From Microbacterium sp. nov. GSS16 (GTDB lineage: Bacteria; Actinomycetota; Actinomycetes; Actinomycetales; Microbacteriaceae), in assembly GCF_028198145.1 (NCBI RefSeq), contig NZ_CP116338.1:1488001-1552000 (forward strand): DNA of 64,000 nt. The letters are read 5' to 3'. Positions 44,821 to 51,735 of this stretch are shown here, in pieces. The translations under genes were made by a program, and so were the position numbers. How positions within the stretch are numbered: the stretch's first letter is position 1; each line of letters opens with the position of its first letter. The notes below the pieces were generated by a model. The model had not been told where the DNA came from. It did no database searches and worked only from the letters and a program-made list of their open reading frames with translations.

Positions 44821-45443
44821 GTTGTGAGACGTGAGCAGGAGCAACACGGCGGCGACACTGCTTCGCCATGGCCGACTAGCGAGACGGCGCCACCGGGAAA
44901 CTCGGCATCATCTACCAAGGACAGGTCAGCTGGGAGCCTGATAGACCCATCGAAATGTGCGTGCCGATCGCGGAGAAAGGCCGGGCGCATCGGATCGAGC
45001 CATAGCACCATGAGTCTTCACGGAAGTGCGTTGACGGAGACTTCGTTGTGAACCGGGCCAAGGGAGAGCTGGAGGCCCTCTCCGAGTGGCTTGCCGATGA
45101 CATGAGCTGGACGCTCATCGAGAAATCCACACACAGCGGCCCCAGTGCAGCCCGAGAGGTGCGCCCGCCGTTCTCCCGAGCGGGTGGAGGTCATTTCTGT
45201 CGTCACCCACGGACGACGCGCTTCCTGCGACGGCTACCTCGAGGCTGGAGGAATGCGCGTCCGTTTCAGCCATGCGTTCCGCTTCGTCAGCACCCCCAAG
45301 ACCGCGATGATCGCAGAACTGCGACGCTACTGCATCGAGACGCAGGTTGACTGAGGCCTGTGCGGACAGCACGAACGACCCTTAAGCCCGTAATCTGGGA
45401 ACCGCAGAAACTACCCGATCGAAACGCAACTACTTTGCCGGCC
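44821..45443 (+). pseudogene. Decayed gene remnants (GyrI-like and NTF2-like pieces)
   Basis: Between tetA and the relaxase remnant no intact gene remains. About 44900-45003 reads GKLGIIYQGQVSWEPDRPIEMCVPI, resembling a GyrI-like effector domain. From 45048 VNRAKGELEALSEWLADDMSWTLIEK continues after a frameshift near 45160 as ERVEVISVVTHGRRASCDGYLEAGGMRVRFSHAF to 45354, an NTF2/SnoaL-like end. Several frameshifts and stops separate the pieces. Assignments are tentative. Confidence 0.45.
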
Positions 45444-45542
45444 CTACGGGGTTGGCTCGCGGTCGTCGTCCTTGGCCGCGACCGTGCGCAGGAGGTGCTT
45501 GTAGCCATCCCTCGCGATCATCACGCGCATCGAAACCGTCAC
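45444..45542 (-). pseudogene. MobF relaxase N-terminal remnant
   Basis: A GTG-started 32-codon frame, VTVSMRVMIARDGYKHLLRT then VAAKDDDREPTP and a stop. It is clearly related to the start of the relaxase at 42346 (MTISIRVMTAGDGYRYLLNAVVAGDGDRD). It marks a second, nearly deleted relaxase gene in the same orientation, 3.2 kb away. Confidence 0.75.
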
Positions 45543-45706
45543 GACGCTACTGCCTTCGACGATCAGGGGAGCGGGGACTGATCGCGGACGCGCTGTCCAC
45601 TTTGGTTAAAAGATTGCGCCGCTGTAGACGACCGCCATCTAGATGCCGACGATGACCATGCTCTCGAGTGCGCCACTACCCACCATTAGTGTGGTCAGGG
45701 TCGGCT
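45543..45706. other. Short intergenic region
   Basis: No gene supported; upstream of the relaxase remnant and downstream of the response regulator stop. Confidence 0.5.
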
Positions 45707-46384
45707 TCAGGTGATGAGTCCATGTCGGTAGGCGGTGATGGCGGCGTGGACACGGTTGTCGATGCCGAGGGTGTTGAAGAGCTGGGAGACGTATTGCTTG
45801 ACGGTGCCTTCGGACAGATGCATGGCCCTGCCGATCTGGGCGTTGGAGAGTCCGCGAGCGATGTGGGTGAGGAGCTCGATCTGGCGCTCGGTGAGCAGGG
45901 CAGTGAGTTCGTCTCGCGCGGTTCGGGTGCGGTGGCCCGCTCGTTGCTCGGCGGCGAGCCAGCGGGCGACTCGAGGGGAGAACGCGCCTCCGCCGTGCGC
46001 GAGGGCCCTGACGCCGGCAATGAGTTGCTGAGGTTCGTCGGACTTGAGGAGGAAACCGAGGGCGCCGGCGTTGATCGCATCGGCGATGAGATGGTCGTCG
46101 GAAAAGGTGGTGAGCATGGCGATCGGAAGCTCGGGCAGTCGGTGCCGGATCTCACGGAGAGCTCCGATGCCGTCGAGTCGTGGCATCTGGATATCCAGCA
46201 GTGCGACGTCAACGCGGTGTGTTGCCGCGGCGTCGACGGCCTCGTGGCCGTTGCTGGCGAGGGCGGTGATGTCAAGGTCAGTGGCGGAGGCGAGAATAGC
46301 GGCGACGCCGGTGCGGACGAGCTGGTCGTCATCCGCGATCAGGACACGGATCGGCGGGGTGTCGGTGCGATCCTCCGGGGTCAT
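45707..46384 (-). CDS. NarL/LuxR-family response regulator
   Basis: 225 residues. Receiver domain with DDD near the N-terminus (VLIADDDQLVRTGV), phospho-acceptor Asp in VALLDIQMPRLDG, and Thr/Lys (MLTTFSDDH, GFLLKSDEP). The C-terminal HTH is LLTHIARGLSNAQIGRAMHLSEGTVKQYVSQLF. No histidine kinase gene is next to it; its upstream neighbour is a truncated transporter, so the operon is probably incomplete. Overlaps that gene's stop by 4 bp. Confidence 0.9.
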   Translation of the reverse strand: MTPEDRTDTPPIRVLIADDDQLVRTGVAAILASATDLDITALASNGHEAVDAAATHRVDVALLDIQMPRLDGIGALREIRHRLPELPIAMLTTFSDDHLIADAINAGALGFLLKSDEPQQLIAGVRALAHGGGAFSPRVARWLAAEQRAGHRTRTARDELTALLTERQIELLTHIARGLSNAQIGRAMHLSEGTVKQYVSQLFNTLGIDNRVHAAITAYRHGLIT

Positions 46385-46980
46385 GGCGCGGGAACCGTTC
46401 CGATCCTGCTGACCTGGTCGGAGGCGAAGCAGACGACGTGGACGTCGACTCGTTCGAAGAAGCTGATTTCCGCCTCGTAATAGTGACAGGTCTCGTCGGG
46501 GCGAGGCGGGAACTCATCGCGTGGAGGATCGAGCATCTCCAGGGCGGCCACCGCGTCCTGTCCGGCGACTCGAGGGGCAATGGCAGTCTGTGTGGTCTCG
46601 GTGACGACCGTAGTGGTGCCGACTAACCCAGCGACCAGGTACAAGTGGACCATGGTCAGCGAGTCCAGTGCCAGGGCAGTGATCACCGTCGCCAGCAGCA
46701 TTGCTCGGACCAGGCCAGAGCCAGCGAGCAGCCGCACCGTGGGCGAGCGGTCGACCAGGACCCCAATCGGGATCCCCAGCACGAGGAATGCCAGTGTTCC
46801 GATGGCGTTGAGCAAACCCATCTGCGCAGCACTGGCTCCAAGAACCAGTACCGCCAAGACATCAGTTACGAAGTCGACACCCCGACGCCCAGCGGCATCC
46901 AAGGCATTGGACAATAGCAATGGCCACCTGGGCCGTGGTAGCGAGGATCGCAGAGAAGAAGAGGAATCGGTAGAAGACAT
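46381..46980 (-). pseudogene. Truncated MFS transporter with unrelated C-terminal tail
   Basis: Residues 1-150 are the first four to five helices of an MFS exporter (WPLLLSNALDAAGRRGVDFVTDVLAVLVLG, GIPIGVLVDRSPTVRLL). After QDAVAALEMLD the sequence changes to a soluble tail (PPRDEFPPRPDETCHYYEAEISFFERVDVHVV) that does not belong to the family. A normal protein has ~400 residues, so this is a fusion made by an internal deletion and should be non-functional as a transporter. Confidence 0.7.
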
Positions 46981-47021
46981 GAACTTCCCTCAGGAATGAG
47001 CGGGCGAGTGGGCAGAACAAA

Positions 47022-47048
47022 GGACCGCGCGACGTTCCAGCGCGGTCC
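47022..47048. promoter_or_regulatory. 9-bp stem-loop upstream of the truncated MFS gene
   Basis: GGACCGCGC and GCGCGGTCC pair around a 9-base loop, ~40 bp 5' of the minus-strand start at 46980. Could be a transcription attenuator of that gene or a terminator of something lost. Confidence 0.55.
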
Positions 47049-47582
47049 TGTTACTCGCCACTTACAGGCTGGCCCGAGCCCTGAAGAACATGTCCCAACC
47101 TTCCTGGATGGATCGACCAGGAGCGTGGACAACCGTCCCCGCTCAGTGCTGAGTCTAGGCCAGCGCCAGCGCAGACCCTCAGTCGCATCCCCACATGCCG
47201 CCGAGCACGCGTCCTCGATTCCCTCCCCCGCGTCGCTCTGAAGGCCGGAACTGACTGCCCCAGCCCTTCGCGGGGGAACATGCCCGAGCCGGATGCGCAG
47301 TGGTGCCGGTGCCGCGCTGCGTTCTCCGACAGATGAAGCAGCACGGTCCCGCTGCGCGCCCCTGGCCGAGCAGATCGGCGCACGCGCCATGGTGCCCGCG
47401 ATCGGCGTTGCTGCCAAGGCCGTGACCACGCTCGCGATGTCAGGCCCCTCGGCTGAACCACAGCCTGACTCAGCTCGTATACGCCCAACCTTGATACGCA
47501 GGGTTACCAGTATCGGCGCCAAGCCCCATTCGCCGGGTCAAGCTGACCGTCCGCGGGGTTAGGACGCGTATACGCTTGCCGC
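47049..47582. other. Region without an intact gene; possible right end of element 1
   Basis: No supported coding sequence. At 47478-47500 two ATACGC motifs occur 15 bp apart (47479 and 47494), the outer followed by A to give ATACGCA, the inverse of TGCGTAT at 15808. Element 2 has the same layout at its right end (two AATACTGC copies 15 bp apart). This may be an element boundary; not proven. Confidence 0.35.
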
Positions 47583-47657
47583 GTGGAGGACTTCGCCCTG
47601 CAGCCGCACTGCGCTCGGTTCGAGGGGCACCTTCAAAGTGACCATTGCCAACCCTAA
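47583..47657 (+). pseudogene. Degenerate copy of the small zinc-ribbon gene
   Basis: Together with ~25 bp upstream, it is a diverged duplicate of the start of 49216-49386 (VEDFALQPHCARFEGH against VDDFAVQPHCPECDIV), then stops early. The second and later cysteine knuckles are lost. Confidence 0.6.
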
Positions 47658-47783
47658 TCCGCACCTGTATGCCGACATTGCGGACATGCAAGAGTCCGCG
47701 GCGCGACCCGGCGGGATGCCGATCGAACCGAACCAGTAGGCGGATGAAAGATCGAAACTGAGCGAGATTCGGCGAGCGAGCAA

Positions 47784-48599
47784 ATGACATTGATCCTGAC
47801 AGCAGGCTCTACTGACTACGTGATTCAGATCGCAGATCGACGATTGACGTCGGTGATCAAGGGTCGTACTACCGTGGCTGCCGAGAACGCGTGCAAGGCC
47901 CTCCTCCTGAAGTTGCCGGACTCCGACTATCTCGTTGGATATACCGGGCTTGCTCTTGTGGAAGGCAAGCCGATGATCCACCATCTTGCCGAGTGTTTTA
48001 CACGGGCTTGGGCTAAGTGCGGTGAGAACTTTGATGCTTTCTGGGTATGGGCGAAAATCGAAGTACGCGACTTGTTCACATCGCCGTCGTTTATGGCATA
48101 TCGTGGGCAGGATCGCCGCTTCACGGTGATGGCTTCAGGTTTTGTGTATGATCCGCAACGACTATTCGCCTCGCCCCGCTACCTCTTGATGAGTAACTTT
48201 CAAGAGTGGGGCGTCGCTGACCATCCCGTCGCTAGCAGTCGGTTCAATTTCTTGCCGTTTCAACCAAAGAAGGATGTGCAGGAGCCGCTCACATTCATTC
48301 AAGCCGTGGGAGCGTACGGCGTTGTGCGTAGCGAGGACATTGAAGCACTCAGAGTTCTACTAGAAGAATGCACGAATCCTCGACATGTCAAAAACCGGAT
48401 TAGGGGGCTTTTCAGCCGCTATACGCAGATGAGTTCCACCATCGGACCTGCGCTGAACATGTCAATCCTCTATCCGGGCGGCGACTTCGACGTCGACTCA
48501 TTCGATGGTGCTACTACCGGGGACTTCGGCACGCATGTGCTCGATTTGAGCGGGAAGCAACCGACATACTTGGAAGCGGTGCCAATCGCTAAGCGGTAA
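47784..48599 (+). CDS. Ntn-hydrolase-like protein of unknown function
   Basis: 271 residues. The N-terminus MTLILTAGSTDYVIQIADRRLTS resembles proteasome-type Ntn hydrolases. With Met removed, Thr is residue 1 and Asp falls at position 17 (ADRR), as in proteasome beta/HslV subunits. A Lys follows in ENACKALLLKL near position 37, and LVGYTGLALVEG resembles the family's G-x-x-G strand. The remainder is not recognised. Protease or amidase activity is a hypothesis. Base composition is lower in GC than its neighbours, a sign of transfer. Confidence 0.6.
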   Translation: MTLILTAGSTDYVIQIADRRLTSVIKGRTTVAAENACKALLLKLPDSDYLVGYTGLALVEGKPMIHHLAECFTRAWAKCGENFDAFWVWAKIEVRDLFTSPSFMAYRGQDRRFTVMASGFVYDPQRLFASPRYLLMSNFQEWGVADHPVASSRFNFLPFQPKKDVQEPLTFIQAVGAYGVVRSEDIEALRVLLEECTNPRHVKNRIRGLFSRYTQMSSTIGPALNMSILYPGGDFDVDSFDGATTGDFGTHVLDLSGKQPTYLEAVPIAKR

Positions 48600-48868
48600 G
48601 GTGCGGTACTGGTTCTGTTGATTATCGGCGTCACCTCAACGGTGACAGCGTGGACGACGGCACTCATTGCGGTTCTACTTCGCCTAATTGAGTATTCGAG
48701 TTTCAACCGCATCGCCGAGAGCATTGATTTCCGAATCAGCGCGCGCGTCGCGGACGCCAGCCTCGTCTCAGAACTCGTCGTTGGCGCAGGTAGCTTCAGC
48801 TGCATCACGGGCCTTCCGGGTCACGACACCGCAGCAGCCGCGATCCTCAGCCTGCACCACGTGGGGTC
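48600..48868. other. 269-bp region with one weak frame
   Basis: A plus-strand frame (IIGVTSTVTAWTTALIAVLLRLIEY ... to 48893) has one hydrophobic segment but no ATG/GTG start with a ribosome site and overlaps the antitoxin-like gene on the other strand. The Fic toxin expected after that antitoxin on the minus strand is not present here. Confidence 0.3.
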
Positions 48869-49075
48869 TCAGACCGACCCGTCTCGAGGTTGATTCTCGC
48901 GCAACGAGATTCGCAGTAGAGCATCGGCGAGTTCCGTCTCTGCATCGATGGCGCTCAGGGAGCCTGAGAGGATGCGACGGGCGCGATCCAACGCGTCAGG
49001 GGCGACCTGCTTGCCCTCCAGCTCGTGCGACTTCTGAATCAACGCCAAGTGTCGCTTCACTTCGTCTTCGTCCAT
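48869..49075 (-). CDS. VbhA-like Fic antitoxin, apparently without its toxin
   Basis: 68 residues from MDEDEVKRHLALIQKSHELEGKQ with a GGAGAAGG ribosome site. SHELEG fits the (S/T)xxxE(G/N) motif whose Glu blocks ATP binding in Fic AMP-transferases; the remainder (VAPDALDRARRILSGSLSAIDAETEL) has the VbhA helix pattern. No Fic motif (HPFxxGNG) is found downstream, so it may be an orphan. An upstream in-frame extension was rejected on ribosome-site grounds. Confidence 0.72.
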   Translation of the reverse strand: MDEDEVKRHLALIQKSHELEGKQVAPDALDRARRILSGSLSAIDAETELADALLRISLRENQPRDGSV

Positions 49076-49215
49076 GCGTTCTGCACCTTCTCTCCAAGGA
49101 CAGGACCGGCAGCAATGTCGACTCTGCCATCGCGATGCGCTAGAGGGCACCCACAACACCGCTCAGAGGTGGACTTGACCACCCAACGGGTTGGACGCGG
49201 GCATACGCTTGCCCC

Positions 49216-49386
49216 GTGGACGACTTCGCCGTGCAGCCGCACTGCCCCGAATGCGACATCGTGATGCGCACGGAGCCGCACGCGTTTGCCTGCCCGCACT
49301 GTGGGCACCTGCAGCCGCTTGACGAGGTCGAGATGCCGCGCGAGTTCGATGGCGCCGACTTCGACGATGGCCGCCGTCGGACGTAG
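49216..49386 (+). CDS. Small zinc-ribbon protein, 56 residues
   Basis: GTG start; VDDFAVQPHCPECDIVM, then CPHCGHLQPLDEVEMP. Two CxxC pairs ~20 residues apart predict one zinc ribbon. A degraded duplicate, including the upstream sequence, is at 47583. Function unknown. Confidence 0.6.
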   Translation: MDDFAVQPHCPECDIVMRTEPHAFACPHCGHLQPLDEVEMPREFDGADFDDGRRRT

Positions 49387-49421
49387 AATCTAAGCTCTCG
49401 GCCGGAGGAAGGACACCGGCC

Positions 49422-49739
49422 ATGGGACGACCGAGCGCCCTGCGCGAAGCAAACGTCGACAGACGGTCGCAGTGGGCGTCTATCCGCGAGGCGGCGAAGC
49501 GCGGGCCGCTACAGTCGTTGACCGAAAGGGAACTCGCCCTCGACGAGCACCCCATGACCGTCTATCCGTGGCGTTTGCAGCGGAGGGTGAGAGCGTGGGT
49601 CCGGTTCGGACCGGAGTCGATCCGCGTCGATGCGAAGATCGTGCGCTCCACTCCCTTGGCGGCCGGCATCGAGTTCCGGTGTGAGGATCAGACGCTTCGG
49701 TGCTGGGTGTGGGGCAACGCCGTGCAGCTAGATGACTGA
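49422..49739 (+). CDS. Small conserved-type hypothetical protein
   Basis: 105 residues from MGRPSALREANVDRRSQW with GGAGGA upstream. YPWRLQRRVRAWVRFGPESIRVDAKIVRSTPLAAGIEF ... LRCWVWGNAVQ reads like a beta-rich small domain. Not assigned to a family. Codirectional with the zinc-ribbon gene. Confidence 0.6.
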   Translation: MGRPSALREANVDRRSQWASIREAAKRGPLQSLTERELALDEHPMTVYPWRLQRRVRAWVRFGPESIRVDAKIVRSTPLAAGIEFRCEDQTLRCWVWGNAVQLDD

Positions 49740-49740
49740 G

Positions 49741-49905
49741 TCAGCGGCGCCCGTTCTCCTCCAGCCAGTGGTGGTGGGAGCGGAGACCGTGAGTGACGGC
49801 GAGCCGAATCACCCAGTACAGGATGAGCAGACTGATGATGAATGCCAAGGCTGCCGCTGCCCACGAGGCAATCGTGAATAGGGCGAACTGATCGTTGAAG
49901 GTCAT
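49741..49905 (-). CDS. Small single-pass membrane protein, 54 residues
   Basis: MTFNDQFALFTIASWAAAAL, then FIISLLILYWVIRLAV as the membrane helix, and a His-rich cytoplasmic tail (HGLRSHHHWLEENGRR). Convergent with 49422-49739, stops 1 bp apart. Function unknown. Confidence 0.55.
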   Translation of the reverse strand: MTFNDQFALFTIASWAAAALAFIISLLILYWVIRLAVTHGLRSHHHWLEENGRR

Positions 49906-49966
49906 GGTGTGACCCTATCCAGAGTGACAAGTCATGAATGGTAGCTGGCGGAGTAGGGTCACCAGC

Positions 49967-49999
49967 ATGTGTGGACGATTCGCGATGGACGCCAAGACC
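49967..49999 (+). pseudogene. SRAP (YedK/HMCES) gene, first 11 codons
   Basis: ATG at 49967 gives MCGRFAMDAKT, the hallmark start of SRAP proteins, whose Cys2 cross-links abasic sites. The sequence then changes to element DNA. The gene continues at 62196 (ACC GAC GAG CTC), giving MCGRF...KTDELVREF without any frame loss. Confidence 0.93.
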
Positions 50000-50001
50000 A
50001 A

Positions 50002-50026
50002 GCAGTATCGACATCAGATGCATCAC
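50002..50026. repeat. Left-end motif of element 2
   Basis: GCAGTAT (50002-50008) and CATCAGATGCATCAC (50012-50026), the latter matching the left end of element 1 at 14 of 15 positions. Probable recombinase or HTH binding sites. Between here and 50279 a third shared motif, CAATGATGCA (50250-50259), lies just before the recombinase start; no other gene is seen. Confidence 0.6.
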
Positions 50027-50279
50027 TTGCTTGCGATTGCATGGTTGATCTGGAGTTTCTCGGTCGCGGCAGGAGGCTCGGCGGGAGCTGGCCGCCGAGC
50101 CCAGGAGTGGATCACGGGCGGCGTGGCTGTCGCGTATGGTGCCGACAAGGGTGATTCGGCTACCAAGTCACCTTCTTGCCTGCTGGGGTGGTGCTTCACG
50201 AACGTGTCCAACAGCCTCTGCGGGTGAAGATCATGGAGAGTGGTTGCAACAATGATGCAACTGCTGCAACCATGGAGGG

Positions 50280-51398
50280 GTGCGTTCTGGTTCAGATGTT
50301 GATGGTCGCTCTTCGCTGCGGCTGACAGGAAATGTCGTCGCCCTCGATGAGGGGAAGTACGTCTTCGAGTCGATGCTGGATGGCTGGGCGAACCAGCAGA
50401 CAAGTCGCGGTTTGCAGGCGACCACCATCGATTCGCGCCGGCGGTTCATCGAGGATTTCGCCGAGTTCTGCGCGGCGTACCCGTGGCAGTGGCAGCCGCG
50501 GGATCTCGAGGACTATTCAGTGCGCGTGCGACCCGGCAAGGGTCCCTTGAAGCGGTCAACGATTCGGGGGTATCAGACGAGGATCCGTCTGTTCTGCGAC
50601 TTCCTCACTGACCCGCGGTACGGCTGGCAGGCGGAGTGTCTGGCTCGGTTCGGGGATGCGCCGCAGCAGATCTGCCATGACTGGAACACGATCTCGCACC
50701 TGCTCGACCATGAGGGGGATCCCGGGCGACGTGCGCTCACTTTCGATGAGCTGGAGCGGTTCTTCGATGCTGCGGATGCTCGGGTCGAGGCGATCGTACG
50801 TGCCAGGAGGAAGGGTGCGCTTGCTGCGCTCCGGAACGCGCAGATGTTCAAGACCATCTACGCCTTTGGGCTGCGGCGTTCCGAGTGCATTGGGCTCGAC
50901 GTTGCCGATCTGCGGTCGAACCCGGTGGCCCCGGGGTTCGGGAGTTTCGGAGCGGTGTATGTCCGGCACGGGAAGGGCAGTCGGGGCACCGGTCCGAAGC
51001 GACGGACCGTGCTGACTCTGCCCGAATTCGACTGGGTCGTTGACGGCCTCACCCATTGGGTGGACCAGGGCCGGCCGCGGGTGGTCGGTGATTGGGAGAC
51101 GGACATCCTCTGGCCGACGGAGCGCAGGACCAGAATCGGTGGCCGCTACCTGAACGACCGTTTCGCCGAGCTGCGCGACGAAGCCGGACTTCCGGAAGAG
51201 CTGGTTCTGCACTCGCTGCGGCACACCTATGTGACGAACCTCATCGAGTGGGGCTACAGCGAGAAGTTCGTGCAGGATCAGGTGGGCCACACGTTCGCTT
51301 CGACGACGGCGATCTACACGTCTGTCGGGGACGACTATAAGAACCGGGTGCTCGCTGATGCGCTCAAGAGGAACACGGAGGACCGTGATGGGGACTGA
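50280..51398 (+). CDS. Tyrosine recombinase (first gene of recombinase module 2)
   Basis: 372 residues from a GTG. Same architecture as 23508-24614: core-binding domain (SMLDGWANQQTSRGLQATTIDSRRRF), Arg in FGLRRSECIGL, Lys in VRHGKGSR, H-x-x-R in LHSLRHTYVTNL, His in QDQVGHTFASTT and Tyr in TTAIYTSVG. All catalytic residues present. As the only complete recombinase in the element it is the likely agent of insertion into the SRAP gene. The start is uncertain because GAGGGG touches the GTG. Confidence 0.9.
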   Translation: MRSGSDVDGRSSLRLTGNVVALDEGKYVFESMLDGWANQQTSRGLQATTIDSRRRFIEDFAEFCAAYPWQWQPRDLEDYSVRVRPGKGPLKRSTIRGYQTRIRLFCDFLTDPRYGWQAECLARFGDAPQQICHDWNTISHLLDHEGDPGRRALTFDELERFFDAADARVEAIVRARRKGALAALRNAQMFKTIYAFGLRRSECIGLDVADLRSNPVAPGFGSFGAVYVRHGKGSRGTGPKRRTVLTLPEFDWVVDGLTHWVDQGRPRVVGDWETDILWPTERRTRIGGRYLNDRFAELRDEAGLPEELVLHSLRHTYVTNLIEWGYSEKFVQDQVGHTFASTTAIYTSVGDDYKNRVLADALKRNTEDRDGD

Positions 51399-51735
51399 CT
51401 CGAAGGGGCCGATCGACTGGCACCTGCGTGCTCTGATGGCCGAGGCTGGGATGTTCCAGACCACGGAGCTGCTCGCGCCGCTGCGCGAGCAGGGCATCGT
51501 CTTGTCCCGCGAGCAGGTGTATCGACTGGTCACCAAAGCACCGGAGCGGTTGAACGTCGAAGTTCTTGCGGCGCTGTGCCGCATCTTCGGATGCCAGCCG
51601 AACGACCTCATCACTGTCGTGGCGCGACCGGCAGCGGCGAAGAAGACGGGCACTGGGCGGGGGCGTGACACGGCGATCGGGGACCTTCGTCCTGTGCGTG
51701 CGCGACTTCATCGTCCCGCCGATCCAGGCCGATGA
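51388..51735 (+). CDS. Cro/C1-type HTH protein (second gene of module 2)
   Basis: 115 residues from ATG 51388, overlapping the recombinase stop by 11 bp. HTH segment LLAPLREQGIVLSREQVYRLVTKAPERLNVEVLAALCRIFGCQPNDL is aligned without gaps to the module 1 protein. Basic C-terminal tail. Role as for its paralog: accessory factor or repressor, inferred. Confidence 0.87.
   Translation: MGTDSKGPIDWHLRALMAEAGMFQTTELLAPLREQGIVLSREQVYRLVTKAPERLNVEVLAALCRIFGCQPNDLITVVARPAAAKKTGTGRGRDTAIGDLRPVRARLHRPADPGR

Noticed and set aside
45668..46480. Plus-strand 270-residue frame opposite the response regulator
   Set aside because: Shadow of a response regulator with all receiver and HTH motifs.
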